Source of the DNA: Anadara kagoshimensis
Lineage: Eukaryota > Mollusca > Bivalvia > Arcoida > Arcidae
Reading direction: 5' to 3'
DNA: 64,000 nt
NCBI GenBank assembly: GCA_021292105.1
Contig: CM037867.1
Location: forward strand, 39,549,343 to 39,613,342
Below, in pieces: positions 1 through 11,591 of this stretch (positions are counted from its first letter, which is position 1; every line of letters starts with the position of its first letter). Made by a program: the position numbers and the translations under genes. The notes beneath the pieces were generated by a model, which saw nothing but the letters and a program-made list of their open reading frames with translations, was not told the origin of the DNA and made no database searches.

Positions 1-13
1 TGGGACCTGCATG

Positions 14-277
14 GCTCCAGTTTCACAATCATTCCTTAATCAAGATTTTCCTCAAATTAAATTTCACAAATGTTGGCAATCTCTGTTAAAACTATGGATG
101 TGGATTTTGACGAGAGTAAATGCAGGGGGGGGGGTGGGTTGGGTTGGGTTGTAAGCTTAAAATGATCTTCAAAATGACACCAATCATGTATTAACAATTC
201 ACAAAATTATTGTTTTCAAATTGAAAAAAATTAAGTGAAGGAAAATATAGTCACAAAATGATTGTGAAATTGGGGCC
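14..277. mobile_element. M1 MITE-like element
   Basis: Long terminal inverted repeats: AGTTTCACAATCATTCCTTA at the left, ATGATTGTGAAATTGGGGCC at the right. The centre is AT-rich and holds a G-run (124-137) followed by TGGGT repeats. Confidence 0.7.
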
Positions 278-286
278 TGGTAAATT

Positions 287-493
287 ACTGTAAACATATT
301 TAATTTCGAGAGTATTTATTTTCGCGGTATAGAGACTTTAGACATATCCGCGTAATTAAATTTCGCGTTTTGAAATTTGAACTATAAAACAATAAGCATA
401 ATATAATTTTCGCTCGATATTAATTTTCGCGCAAAACAAACGACGCGAAATAAGCGAAAATTAGTACACCGCGAAAACTGTATTATAATACAG
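287..493. mobile_element. M5 MITE-like element rich in TTTTCGCG
   Basis: The ends contain GTAAACATATTTAATTTCG and GCGAAAACTGTATTATAATA. Internal TTTTCGCG motifs occur on both strands. A related copy in the other orientation is at 26944-27142. Confidence 0.5.
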
Positions 494-545
494 TAAAGTA
501 TCATTTTTTATATTTTAACTAGTAACTGCTCCTACTAAACAATAA

Positions 546-929
546 AGAGGGCGCGGTGGCCTAATGAATAAGACGTCAGTCTTCAAATCCAGGGTCTCTC
601 ACCGCTGTGAGTTCGAGTCCCGCTCGGACCACATGAGGGAAAGTGAATTTTCCTTGCCGTTGGCCTTTACTGATTCACCTGGTATCAGTATAATGGACTG
701 GGGGAGTGGTACGCTTGTCTGCGGCGTACTGACTCTGTGAGCTAGCACGGTAAAGTCGCCCTGAGTGCGCGCTAGTACAAGGCAGACCATACAACACACT
801 CGCACTTCACATGCATACACAAAAATTGTTCATAGATTAATCCATAAAGATTAATTAAATAGTTCTCGTCGCGAATAGCTGAAAAATTGCTGATGCGACG
901 TTAAAGCAACATTCAACCAACCAACAAAA
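546..929 (+). mobile_element. S1 SINE (tRNA-headed), full length
   Basis: The head GGTGGCCTAATGAATAAG (box A-like) and GAGTTCGAGTCCCGCTC (box B-like) resemble a tRNA gene, followed by a roughly 300-bp body and a CAACCAACCAAC tail. It is flanked by an exact 15-bp target-site duplication CCTACTAAACAATAA at 531-545 and 930-944, so it is a genuine retroposition product. Confidence 0.9.
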
Positions 930-1013
930 CCTACTAAACAATAATCACATCTCTAAAACCAGACCCTATCACTTAGATTTTCCTGACAAGTTCGGCAATA
1001 TTTTATGATATAG

Positions 1014-1275
1014 GCCCCTTGTTTCACAATCATTCCTTAACTAAGACTTTCCTTAGCTTAAATTTAGCAAAAGTTTGAATCTTTAAAATTCTGTTAATTT
1101 TTCAGACATTCAGGAATGTAAGGTGTCATTTTTAAGATCAAGTCTAGATTAAAACATATGCATTTAGTTTTGAGCAAAATATTTTTAAGTAGTTCCAAAA
1201 AGAGATAACCAAAATTTGCTAAATTTAAGTTAAGGAAAATCTTAGCTAAGGAAACATTGTGAAACTGGGCCAGGT
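1014..1275. mobile_element. M1 MITE-like element
   Basis: Left GTTTCACAATCATTCCTTAA; right AAGGAAACATTGTGAAAC, with the inverted match extending about 50 bp inward (TTAGCTTAAATTTAGCAAA against TTTGCTAAATTTAAGTTAA). Confidence 0.75.
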
Positions 1276-1357
1276 TCTACAAATAAGTCTAAACAAAATG
1301 ATACGATAGCGACCTATAAATGACACATTAAACTTACTAATATCTTCAAAACTAACA

Positions 1358-1596
1358 GGCACCGGTTTCATAATCATTCCTTGACTAAGATTTTTTAACT
1401 TAAGTTTAGCAAATTATTAACAATGTTTTTTTTTTTAAAAAAATTGATATGACAAATTAGAATTTTCATAAGCTTGAAATGATCTTCAAAAGGAGACTTA
1501 AATTTCAGAATTAACAAAATTATTAAGGTCTGATATTTTGTCAGATTTAAGTTCAAGGAAATCTTAGCTAAGGTATTATTGTGAAACCGGGACCAG
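1358..1596. mobile_element. M1 MITE-like element
   Basis: Left CCGGTTTCATAATCATTCCT and right TTATTGTGAAACCGG. A further solo M1 right end lies just downstream at 1618-1675 (AAATGATTGTGAAACTGGGG), so three M1 pieces are clustered. Confidence 0.72.
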
Positions 1597-2121
1597 AATT
1601 ATTAAAAGTTAAATTTGGCAGATTTGAGTTAATGAAAATCCTAGTTAAGAAATGATTGTGAAACTGGGGCTTGGTTCACCTAACCAATAATCCCATTTGG
1701 ACCATATGTAAAACCAGACCCTATCTTATGATTCTATTTAAAGATTTCCAGAAGTACCTGTTCATTACTGGAATCACTGTTTTATGTTTTATTATTTGTT
1801 TGTGTAATTCTAGCAAGATGTCATCACACAAAACCACCCACCATGTTAAAAACGTATTAATTTTATTGTTCATCATATTGTTTGTTACAATGCCGGTACA
1901 ATATGATGGGTAACATGATACGTAACACACGTCATTATTTTACAAAACACGCGAACCATATTGTAATCGAACCCAGTGTGTAAAATCTAACGAACACTTA
2001 ATTAATCTTAATTGTTACAAAACACACAGGTGTCTTAAAATAAATCTGGCGTTCTGTTTATAAAAGTTAAAACGTAATTTATGAGTTTAAATTGTAAATA
2101 AAAATATTACACTATGCTGCT

Positions 2122-2461
2122 TTATAGGTCGTCCACGATCTGATGGCAAATTATACAGATATTAGGGTAATTTTAACGCGTGCGCCGGCGTGATTATACA
2201 TATACGGAGTTTCGATTCTTACACCTACAATCCAACCTGCCTTTATAAGGGTTACCTGCTTATAAAGACCAGTTGAATTGTTTCCCAATTGTTCTTTATT
2301 CATATTATTTGAACCTGTATATAAAGATCACCTATACATGATAAAGGCCACTTTTACTGGTTCCCTTGGGTGGCCTTTATAAACAGTTTCGACTGTATAT
2401 GCGCTTTAAAACCCGTCCGTGTTTATAAACACTCTGCCATCAGATCGTGGACGGACTATAG
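2122..2461. mobile_element. Inverted-repeat element carrying a nested M3
   Basis: Terminal repeats GTCGTCCACGATCTGATGGC (about 2128) and GCCATCAGATCGTGGACGGA (about 2435) are inverted, with TATA at both outer edges. An M3 element lies between them (2228-2398, minus orientation). Confidence 0.72.
2228..2398 (-). mobile_element. M3 MITE, nested
   Basis: Ends ATCCAACCTGCCTTTATAAG and AACAGTTTCGACTGTA, with the family's internal GGTTCCCTTGGGTGGCC. It sits inside the inverted-repeat element at 2122-2461. Confidence 0.7.
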
Positions 2462-2494
2462 TTAGAATGTTACTAAGTACACTGAGAAAAAAAA

Positions 2495-3010
2495 CCTGTC
2501 TATAAAGTCCATGCAGTGTAACCTGTCTATTAGAACCATCTGCTGCAACCAGTAAAAGTGGCCTTTATCGACAGGTGGACCTTATATACAGGTTCAAAAA
2601 CATGAATAAAAAGCAACTGGGATAAAAATTCGGAAAGAGTTCGATTTGTACTCTCCACTCAAGTTTTAATTTCGACTAAAAAGCGTAAAAATGACGGAAT
2701 CAAGCAATTTTAAACATTTCTGTGGGAAAAAAATTCAAAATTTTTACATAGAATGTATATCATAGAAAGTGGGGGTACAAAAGCAGATATAACAAAAAAT
2801 ACATTGGCATTTAAAAGCAGATGGACCTTATTTAAAGGTGGTCTTTATGAGCAGACGACACTGACAGGTTCAAATAATACGAATAAAGCGCAACTAAAAT
2901 ACATTTTTCCTGGATGATAAAAGCAGGTGGACCATATATAGAGGTGGTCTTTAAGACAGGTTTGACTATTTCTAGTTCCTCGTCGGCGGTCTTTATATTC
3001 AGGCGTTACT
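2495..3010 (+). mobile_element. Degraded M3 copies
   Basis: Two or three broken M3 fragments: AGTAAAAGTGGCCTTTATCG near 2551, GCAGATGGACCTTATTTAAA near 2817, and GGTGGTCTTTAAGACAGGTT near 2943. Confidence 0.55.
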
Positions 3011-3196
3011 GTATGATCTAGAAATGTGTCGATTTTTAATTTTTGTTTAAAGGAAAGTTTAGGAATATTTCAAGACAGCGATACATGTATTTTACTTTCC
3101 ATTCATGCTTTTCCTGGAAGGTTAGGGGTGTCTAACGTACGTGCACTGACACGTTTTGATAACAACATAAAGGGGATTTTTTGTAGTCTAAAACTC

Positions 3197-3228
<32 letters not shown>

Positions 3229-4205
3229 GAATATCCATGCAAATTTTGAGCGTTTTCGTGTATTTTTGCATTTGGCTGATACACAACAATCATAGAACAT
3301 TTTTTATGTAGATGTTGTGTGGTTTAACGGTTAAGAAAGAATAAGCTATAAATTTTTTTTGATACCTGATAATGTAAACTGTCTCTGGTTGAATGTGTTC
3401 AGAGTATTTCGTCTATTTCGAGGCGGTCAGATCAGGGATGCTGGAGGAAGTGGGGGGGGGGGAGGGGGGAGGGGGAGAGAAACACCGACTATCGTCAAGC
3501 GACAGAACAGACATAATAGCGCATTTATTTATCTTTGTGACCATTTTCCGAAAATACTAGAAATATGGTATTTGCTTAATGATAATGATAATAAAATTAG
3601 CGTTATGGACAAATTCCCTTTTTGTTCGACTGCCATTTCAAGGTAATAAAGCGGTAGAAACGCCCATATGTAAAGGGGAAAAAACATCGACCAATACGGG
3701 ACTCGATACTAGCGTGACACTCTACCCAGACACCTCTCGAGGCTGTATTCAGAAAATGTCCTCAACACAACAGGGGATGCACTAAATAAGACAAAACCAA
3801 CCGAAACAGGTATTTGAACAAGGCAACCAGAGTTGTCTTTCCTTATTTGTCACCAACTGTATTATATGCTTCAATTTTTACTTAAAGTAGCCAAATTTCC
3901 AAAAATCGTGAAAATGTAGTCACTCTGGTGTCATGTGGCTCAGAATTCCAATGACTTCTTAAAGTTGCTTGGCGAAAATTTTACCCGTTTTCAAGGACAG
4001 ACCAGACAAAGGTTCGAACACAGAAATGTGAAACAAATCCCGTTACCCACGACCTTTTCCTTTGCTGTTTTACAAATGATTTTTATTTCGTTGGCAAACA
4101 CCCTTGTACAATCTTTTAAACGATGTATCCGCATCCAAAAAAGTTCTAAGAGTAAATGAGAGTTACTCTTCTTTCGATAATGAAGCTTAATCTGCAATCA
4201 TTACT
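3011..4205. other. No gene seen; homopolymer and G-run
   Basis: Holds an A-run at 3199-3225 and a purine tract with G-runs at 3451-3478 able to form a G-quadruplex. Open frames across them are low-complexity. Confidence 0.5.
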
Positions 4206-4210
4206 ACATA

Positions 4211-4320
4211 GGCCGAACGATCTGCCATAATGATGATAAGTTACTTTTGATATTTGTTGTACCATCGATGGTAATAATATACAAAAGTAACTTACCTTCT
4301 CTATGGCAGATAGTTCGGCC
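4211..4320. mobile_element. 110-bp perfect-ended hairpin element
   Basis: The arms GGCCGAACGATCTGCCATA ... TAAGTTACTTTTG and CAAAAGTAACTTA ... TATGGCAGATAGTTCGGCC pair along almost the whole length around a CATCGATG centre. Only copy seen; a MITE-like foldback is the simplest reading. Confidence 0.7.
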
Positions 4321-4712
4321 CAATTCCTGCACGCATCTCTTTATTGAAAATACATTTATTTTTCTTCTAATAATCTGATCAAACCTTGGTTTGTTTAAAC
4401 AATAATCTAACAGTTTTTGCCGAGTTGGTAACTTCTTTTGGCCCATCATTAGGGTTATCTCGAAAGGTTTTCGGCAGCCGATATCTACCTCTAGGTAGCT
4501 CTTGGTAATCATATACCTGGTATATCTAGATCACTTGGCAGCCGGACTTCGATTCCCTGTCGCTTAGTCAGCGTTAAACTTTCGACAGGTCTGTATACTC
4601 TTATTTTCTCTGCTCATAAATTAATTTTTATTAAAAACGAGGAGATGAAACTATCACTTTTTCATTCATTCACTATATTAGACACATTTAGTAAGTTTTC
4701 TAGGTTTGTAGA

Positions 4713-5068
4713 ACCACTGCGGTAGCTCAGTTGGTAAAATGCTCGCTCATTAAGTTGGACGTCGGGGGTTCGAACCTCCGACCGGATCCGACTCAAGACT
4801 TGAAAGTGGACAGTGTCTGTTCTTTTGCCAAGCACTCGGTATTACGAAATGGAAATCATATCACGGTTCTTTCGGATGGGAACTTAAAACTTAAAATAAA
4901 CGAAGTCCCGTGTCACGGTAGGCGTGGCACGATAAAGAACCCTGCTGTATAATGCCAACAGCGCAACACATGGGCAAATTTTCTGCACCTCCGCTTATAG
5001 TTGGCGACGTCTCGATATAAGTGAAATTATTTTTGACTGGGACGTGAAACACTATTAATAAACTCAAC
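4713..5068 (+). mobile_element. S2 SINE copy (diverged)
   Basis: tRNA-like head GCGGTAGCTCAGTTGG, box B GGTTCGAACCTCC, and a body ending TTGACTGGGACGTGAAACAC. The head has several substitutions compared with the copy at 29461. Confidence 0.82.
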
Positions 5069-5075
5069 GTTTGTA

Positions 5076-5420
5076 AGGGTACAATTCAATCTTTGCACTG
5101 TGGTACTAGCGTCAGCCAGATCACAATAGGCTTTCCCGATGTGACTATGGTTGGCAGTGTACATTATATATGTGCGTTTGCTTTGTAACAGCGCACGCTC
5201 AAGGCAGTCAAATGCTAGCTCATCGAGACAGCAATTAAAGAGGTTGCAGTCCCATCGGACCATTATCCTGACACCGGGTTAGGAATCAGCAATGTGAAAT
5301 GAAGTAAATCACTTTGGGTCACAACATGCATCCGTCGAGATTCGAACCCACGACCCTTGTACATGAAGTTGGGAGCCCGACGCTCTACCACTCTCATGAT
5401 GCTGGCAAAGTGGTCTTAAG
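5076..5420 (-). mobile_element. Third tRNA-headed SINE type (S3)
   Basis: On the minus strand a tRNA-like head (AGAGTGGTAGAGCGTCGGGC, then GTCGTGGGTTCGAATCTC) is followed by a body unlike S1 or S2. It abuts the S2 copy at 4713-5068 tail to tail. There is only one copy in the window, so its limits are approximate. Confidence 0.55.
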
Positions 5421-5464
5421 CGCTCGCTTATGGATCACACTGTCTCTCTGTCTTCCAAAAACAA

Positions 5465-5815
5465 AAAGGCAGCTAAAATTAATGGTGTATCAATGCAAAA
5501 ATGTTAGATGGGATTTCAAATTTTAGTAAAAGTTGGTAACATGAATTATTTACATAATTTGAGGATCCCGGATTCACATATGGCGGATACTAAGCTCAAT
5601 ATTGAGTTTTTGAACCCATAATTCCAAAAGCAAAATGGCGACTTATAATGTACCAATGCAAAAATGTTAGTTGGGGTTTCAAATTTTAGTAAAAGTTGGC
5701 AATATGCTTAATTTAACATACTTCGAGTTTGCTGTATTTCAAAAATGAGTATACCAAGTAAAATTTTGAGCTTTTGAACCCATAATTAAGAAAACAAAAT
5801 GGTGACTGTTTAAAT
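5465..5815. repeat. Tandem repeat, period about 163 bp
   Basis: CAATGCAAAAATGTTAG, then TTTCAAATTTTAGTAAAAGT, recurs at 5491 and 5654, and TTTTGAACCCATAATT at about 5609 and 5774. Just over two copies. Confidence 0.75.
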
Positions 5816-5829
5816 TTTTTGGCATATAA

Positions 5830-8800
5830 TTTCTCAGTGTTGTTTAAGTTGCATGTTTTAGCAAAAGATGATACTTTCTAAAATTGCAGCATAACTTGCA
5901 GACTTTAGGTTGTTACATTAAAATGAAAAAGGCTAAACTGAAGTATAAATGTTTAAACAAAATTTAAAACAATTTATGAAAATAAAGTGGTGACAATAGT
6001 TAATTGTTTGTTTATTATGTGTGGCTTTTGCATAATACACTAAATAAATCTACATGACTAATAAACTAAGTTCATAACCAAAACCATACTGAAATACTGC
6101 TCATGGTGTGGAACTACAAGTCAAAATCGAAACTTGTGTTTGAAATGCAAAAAGAGCATATTCCAGAACACTCTTTTATATAGAGTTTGCCACATGTTCT
6201 TGCAAAATAGTATGTAGAACCCGTGGTTGTCAATGTCAAAATACCAAATTACTATGCGTGTCATCATGCGTCAAACTTTTAAGAATGATGTAGCTTTAAT
6301 AGGTAGAATCACAATCATTATTTAAAAACATATATCGATTGATACGGTTGTGAACCTCATATGTAGTGGTTTGAATTTTGCCGGTAATATTGCATTATTT
6401 TACAACATAGTATCGGTCTCTATACAGTTTTGCCAGCGATGTTTAAGGAGCTCAATGCAACTTTTAAATAATTCATTTTCCTTGAAAATTCAGAAAGTCC
6501 TCCAATGAATGTATAACATCATCATCTTACTATAAAACTGGGTAATGTAAATAGCAAGACTGATGTGCAAGCTTAAGCAAAAAGTTGGCCACTCAATTTA
6601 AAGCCACAATCGTTAATTGCAGTCAAGGCAATGGTAAAATTGTGTCAGTGGACCAATACACCTTTACTGAGTTTTTCCACCACATTTGAGTTGAATATTT
6701 TTCCGTAACAGCCCGAAAAGTAATACAAATTATGTGCCATTTATTTTTGTCCCTTTTGGAAATAATCTACATGTACTATCAGAATACCATCAGTATCTAA
6801 GTTAACTGTGGTGATGGAACAGTCTTTCTCTGCCTTCTTTGGCGGAGATGAACCAGGTGATTCAATTGTTTAGACTGTTATTTGGGCTCAGGGATGAAAT
6901 AATGTCCCGCTTTGCCTCCATAGAAACAAAGCTCTTATGGGAGCTAGCAGAATATACCACTAAAATGTTTAGATTAACACGCGACTAAGTGCATCTTGTG
7001 TGCTTCTGATTTAATTGCCAGAAGCCCAACAGACCCAAGGCTTTGTTATTGCAAGATATCAGAATAGAATGTACTGTTCTCTGAGAAATGCCGTCAACTC
7101 ACTCACATTAATGTTCTGCTTGTCCTGTTCATAATCCGCCATCCACCTTTTTACTCTTACCTATGAAGGGGCATGTTGCTATCATATCAGTATGGATAGC
7201 CTTAGGTGCCTAACCGTTTTTGTGCAAATATTGGATCCTGCTCTTTCACAATTTTTTTCATTTGCCAAGTCACTAGTTCCATTTATTTAAGAGTAATACC
7301 TTGTTGATATTAACTTTCAAAATTACACTGGTCTTTGGATACACGGATTTAAATAGGGATAGAAGGGTTGAAAAGGGACATCGGCTCTTATCTCCTTTAA
7401 CAGAAGGCTCACGGTACATCATTCAGCCATCTTACCTCTTACCAGTTTTAAAAAAAAACAAATGTAGTATTACTTTTGCTATAGAATATCAAACTTCACA
7501 TAAGCATTTTGTAGTGCAAGTTCACTTTTTTAGCAAATAGTCAGCTTAAAGTTGCTGGGTGATGACTTAGTATCCCTAAATAGGTTTGGAAGGCCAGTGT
7601 AGTTACATTTACTTTGATCTTCCACCGCAAAAAAAGAAAAATTCTTAAGCATTTGGTGCAAACACAGGTTTCAATTTTGTAAGCTATTTCATTCACACTC
7701 TAGACTACATATATCAGTGTTTTAGCATGTTATGTGTCATACTTAATTCATTGAATTAAACAGAAACCTACAGTCCTATGTTCAAATTACGAAAAAAGCG
7801 AAAACCTTTAAAACCGGCTAAAAAACTAAGTAGCAATGTTTGTAAGAATACGATGATCCATAAAGGAGTTGTTACCCCTGGAGTATAATTTTTTGCGAAT
7901 TTGTGTTTTTGACCATTTTTTACAGAATATTATAAATAGATAACAACACCAAGTTGCAAAAATAATCAACATGCCAAGACCTAACTTCGTAGCAAATTTT
8001 GTGTATGATATTTAACGAAGGTGTTGTTGTCCCTAAATTTTCAGTATCTTTTAAATGTTTTCAGGTGAGCAATAAGGCCCAGGTATTTTGTTTAAATTTT
8101 CTGTTCATTAACACCCAAGTAAGCCTTGAAATATTACAATCTTTGATTAATAGCTGCTTGTTGCTACCAAAACAACTTCTAGATCAACTTTTATGCAAAA
8201 AAGTATTTTGATTTTGGCGGCCATTTTGTATTTAAATTTTGACCTACTTAGAGCAATTTTTCAGCTTGGTATCCGCCATTTTCAGACTCAGCACACCCAA
8301 ATTAGGTAAGAATGGTATATGGTTTGCTTTTACTAAAAAATGCCTCTTCCTCTTTAAAACGACGTCTTTTCTGAACATGTGCCTAGTCTATGACGTTGGT
8401 TTTCATTTCCGCCACGTCAGACTAAAATGATACAATTTTGGTCGTTATGCTTTCTGACCAAAAGAAGTCGAAGACGTTTTTTTTATGATTTTATTAAAAC
8501 ATGATTACCTTCGAGATAATGTTTGTGCTGAAACGTTAGGACTGTATTGTTTTTATAGTAAATGAAATCTCATTTATAAAAGTTCTTGTGATCCCTCAAA
8601 TAACCTTTAACAAGAAATTGCGAGGAAAACGTTTTCCATAACGTTCCACACAACAGTTACGTAAATTGATCAAATGACATGTATGTGATCAACACTGAAT
8701 CATACAAATTCACAGCTGTCCTGAGTTAGTTTAAAAATGGGGTCAAACACCAGGACCCACCTCAATATGTGTCAAAGAATATAACCAATCTGCCTTTGTG

Positions 8801-9470
8801 GATGTCCTCGAAGACAGAAGCGCTTCAGGAAATAGACCACCTGATGGGGTGAACGACTGCGCACCTTTGAAATTATCACTTATCGGTCAATTATCAATAA
8901 TTAACGTGTTGACCAAAACAAATAAGATTGAAAAATCCTTGAAAACTGTTTTTCCTGCTTCACTTTGGCAGACAACATAATGTACGTGCGCCACTTACAT
9001 GCAAAGGTACACATTTTGATGATCGGTTTTTGCCCGTTTCAGAAGCAAGTGCTCACGCTACGTAAGGCCATTCTAGTTTTTTCTTTTTTAAGCGTCCGCT
9101 GGCCGGTAGATTTTGGGACTTTAAACGTGAAAAAAAACCTTTTTCGAATTTATTGGTTTTGTTTGTTTGTTTTTTTTTTTTGGGGGGGGGGGGGGTTGGG
9201 GGCATCAATCATTTAAAGGTTTAATTAATTTTACATTTTTGTTTTGTTCTTCGTAAACATCACAGTTAGTTTTTACCATTACATTGTTCATGCTATATGT
9301 TCATTGGACTGTTTATTAAATGTCAAATTCCATATTTTTTATTAAAAGAGGTTATTTTTTAAAATTTTTTGTCTTATGTTTTTTACCCAGATAAGGTAGG
9401 TTTTTGAAGATAAGGTGGACGCTTAACAAAGCAAAAAAACTGGTACGGCCTAACATAACAGGGGAGCTAC
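5830..9470. other. Unassigned, no gene recognised
   Basis: About 3.6 kb with only short open frames on both strands and no repeat family shared with the rest of the window, apart from a T-run/G-run at 9170-9195. It may hold old, decayed sequence (7000-7250 is less AT-rich), but nothing is nameable. Confidence 0.4.
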
Positions 9471-9629
9471 ATGTGTTCAACAGTATCGAACTCTTTTTAA
9501 TTAATTAGATCTACAAAATACCAAAAATGTCGTCAAAGTTCTACATTTTAGCATCTAACTTTTGTTAGATCTACAAAAATGTGTTTAATGACTGTTTCAT
9601 TACAGTATTAAAATAGAAAAATACAAAAA

Positions 9630-9745
9630 TGTCTTTTTTCAAATTAATGCAATATTGTCTATTGTCTGTTGATTTATGAAGCCGGGTAGCTCGATTTTAT
9701 TCTTTGTATTTTCTTGTTGTGAAATCTTGTTTGTCGAACATTCGG
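9630..9745 (-). pseudogene. Remnant of K+ channel C-terminal coding end (copy E)
   Basis: A second short fossil of the same C-terminal segment (GTAGCTCGATTTTATTC then TTTTCTTGTTGTGAAATC). Its flank at 9478-9630 matches 10705-10955, so copies E and D are parts of one older duplication of about 300 bp that now brackets the 58-bp minisatellite. Confidence 0.6.
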
Positions 9746-9906
9746 AAAAAATAAATCATTTTAATATTTAATTTATTGTTAACGCTTTATGTTCTTTAGC
9801 TGATAGGTAGGTAGGTTTTTTAAACTAAGGTGGGTGGAGGCTTAACAAACAAACCGATGTATAGAAAATGTGGGACCGATATGAAGCTGCCGATGAAACC
9901 CAAATT

Positions 9907-9952
9907 CGTTAGCTTAGTGTAAAACTTTCGACAGGTCTGTACTGTAGCCTAT
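9907..9952. mobile_element. Solo M2 terminus
   Basis: Starts TTCGTTAGCTTAGTG and ends CGACAGGTCTGTACTGTA, one end of the M2 family. A second solo end lies at 4560-4598. Confidence 0.6.
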
Positions 9953-10292
9953 GTGTTAAGCATTAGGAACATTCACGCAATTTTATCTTTCCTTATCCCT
10001 TTTCAATTAAAGGACCTGCTTATTTTTTAGTTCAGATAAAATGCAATGGACGTTCTACATTTACAGTATAGACCACTTTTTTAAGATCTACAAAAATGTG
10101 TTTTAATGACGTTCTACATTTACAGTATAAAACTCTTCATAGTTTCACAAAATACTTAAAATGTGTTCAATGGATGTTTTTAATAACAGTATCAAACTCT
10201 TTTCTTAGATCTACAAAAATACAAAAATGTGGTCAATGGATGTTTTTAATTACAGTATCGAACTCCTTTCTTAGATCTACAAAATACTTAAA

Positions 10293-10698
10293 ATGTGTTC
10301 AATGGATGTTCTACATTACATTGTCAAAATCTTTTCTTAGATCTACAAAAATGTGTTCAATGGATGTTCTACATTACATTGTCAAAATCTTTTCTTAGAT
10401 CTACAAAAATGTGTTCAATGGATGTTCTACATTACATTGTCAAAATCTTTTCTTAGATCTACAAAAATGTGTTCAATGGATGTTCTACATTACATTGTCA
10501 AAATCTTTTCTTAGATCTACAAAAATGTGTTCAATGGATGTTCTACATTACATTGTCAAAATCTTTTCTTAGATCTACAAAAATGTGTTCAATGGATGTT
10601 CTACATTACATTGTCAAAATCTTTTCTTAGATCTACAAAAATGTGTTCAATGGATGTTCTACATTACATTGTCAAAATCTTTTCTTAGATCTACAAAA
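10293..10698. repeat. 58-bp minisatellite, 7 near-perfect units
   Basis: The unit starts ATGTGTTCAATGGATGTTCT and ends CTTAGATCTACAAAA. Units start at 10293, 10351, 10409, 10467, 10525, 10583 and 10641, with degenerate units on both sides (about 9470-10290 and 10699-10930). The same motif occurs singly in the 3' flank of each K+ channel copy (for example 13040-13100 and 12275-12325, also 11334-11395), so the array derives from that flank. Open frames through it are artefacts of a period that is not a multiple of three. Confidence 0.92.
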
Positions 10699-10954
10699 AT
10701 GTGTTCCGTTACAGTATCGAACTCTTTTCAATTAGATCTACAAAATAACAAGAATGTCTTCAACGTTCTACATTTTAGCATCTAACTTTTGTTATATCTA
10801 CAAAAATGTGTTCAATGACTGTTTTAAAATACAGTATCGAAATAGTTTCTTAGATATACAAAAATCCAAAAATGTGTTCAATGACCGTTCTAAATTAGAG
10901 TTTCGAACAGTTATTCTGACTCGAACCCGTTTTCTATGATCTAGAAAAATACAA

Positions 10955-11085
10955 AGATGTCTTTTTTTCAAATTAATGCCTTTTTCCTTATTCACGGTTT
11001 CATAAAGGTAGCTCGACTTTGTTTTTTGTATTTTCTTGTGGTGAAATCTTGTTTGTCGAACCTTCCCTTTTCTACATTGATAACA
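10955..11085 (-). pseudogene. Remnant of K+ channel C-terminal coding end (copy D)
   Basis: Matches the last coding segment of the intact channel (the block around GTAGCTCGACTTTG and TTTTCTTGTGGTGAAATC on the plus strand, and the TTTTCTACATTGATAAC stretch) but is short and full of substitutions. It breaks off near 11085. No functional frame remains. Confidence 0.65.
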
Positions 11086-11396
11086 GGGGTTACTGTAAAG
11101 ATCATGTAGCACTCCTAGGCATGTAAATGGATGCTGCAGTATTTTATTCAAGATATCAACATATTAATTATATGATTGTCTAATAATCCACACTTAACAA
11201 TAAAACAAATATATTCAACTACATTCATTTCCAGGGTGCACCATTCCCGATGCGCACTAATTTCATGGTGAGGTGGACTGTCACCAAACTCTAGGTGACG
11301 GCCATGTAACCTCTACGCTGTGCTACACCGTACAAAAATGTGTTCAATAGGCGTTCTACATTATCAAACTCTGTTCTAAGATCTAGAAAACACATT

Positions 11397-11571
11397 ACAT
11401 TCAAACCTCTCTATAAAGACCGCCTAGGGAGACAGTAAATTGGCCTTAATTGGCAGGTGGCCCTTCAATACAGGTTCATTAACATGAAAAGCATTTGAGA
11501 TAAAAAAAATTACTGGTCTTTAAAAGCATGTGGTCCTTATATAGAGGTAGTCATTAAGGCAAGTTAGAGTA
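11397..11571 (+). mobile_element. M3 MITE inserted in a K+ channel 3' flank copy
   Basis: Diverged M3 (TCAAACCTCTCTATAAAGAC to GGTAGTCATTAAGGCAAGTT). It interrupts the 3' flank of truncated channel copy A, which continues at 11334-11395, so it inserted after that duplication. Confidence 0.65.
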
Positions 11572-11591
11572 TATTGTTTATTGATGCATAA

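Noticed and set aside
599-820. 73-codon reverse frame
   Set aside because: Lies entirely inside the S1 SINE; similar frames recur in other S1 copies.
3359-3646. 95-codon plus frame with a poly-Gly stretch
   Set aside because: The glycine run is the translation of a G-run; no other support.
10096-10785. Plus-strand open frames through the 58-bp array (repeated CSMDVLHYIVKIF-type peptide)
   Set aside because: They follow the minisatellite period and have no start context, splice sites or homologues; the repeat comes from a non-coding gene flank.
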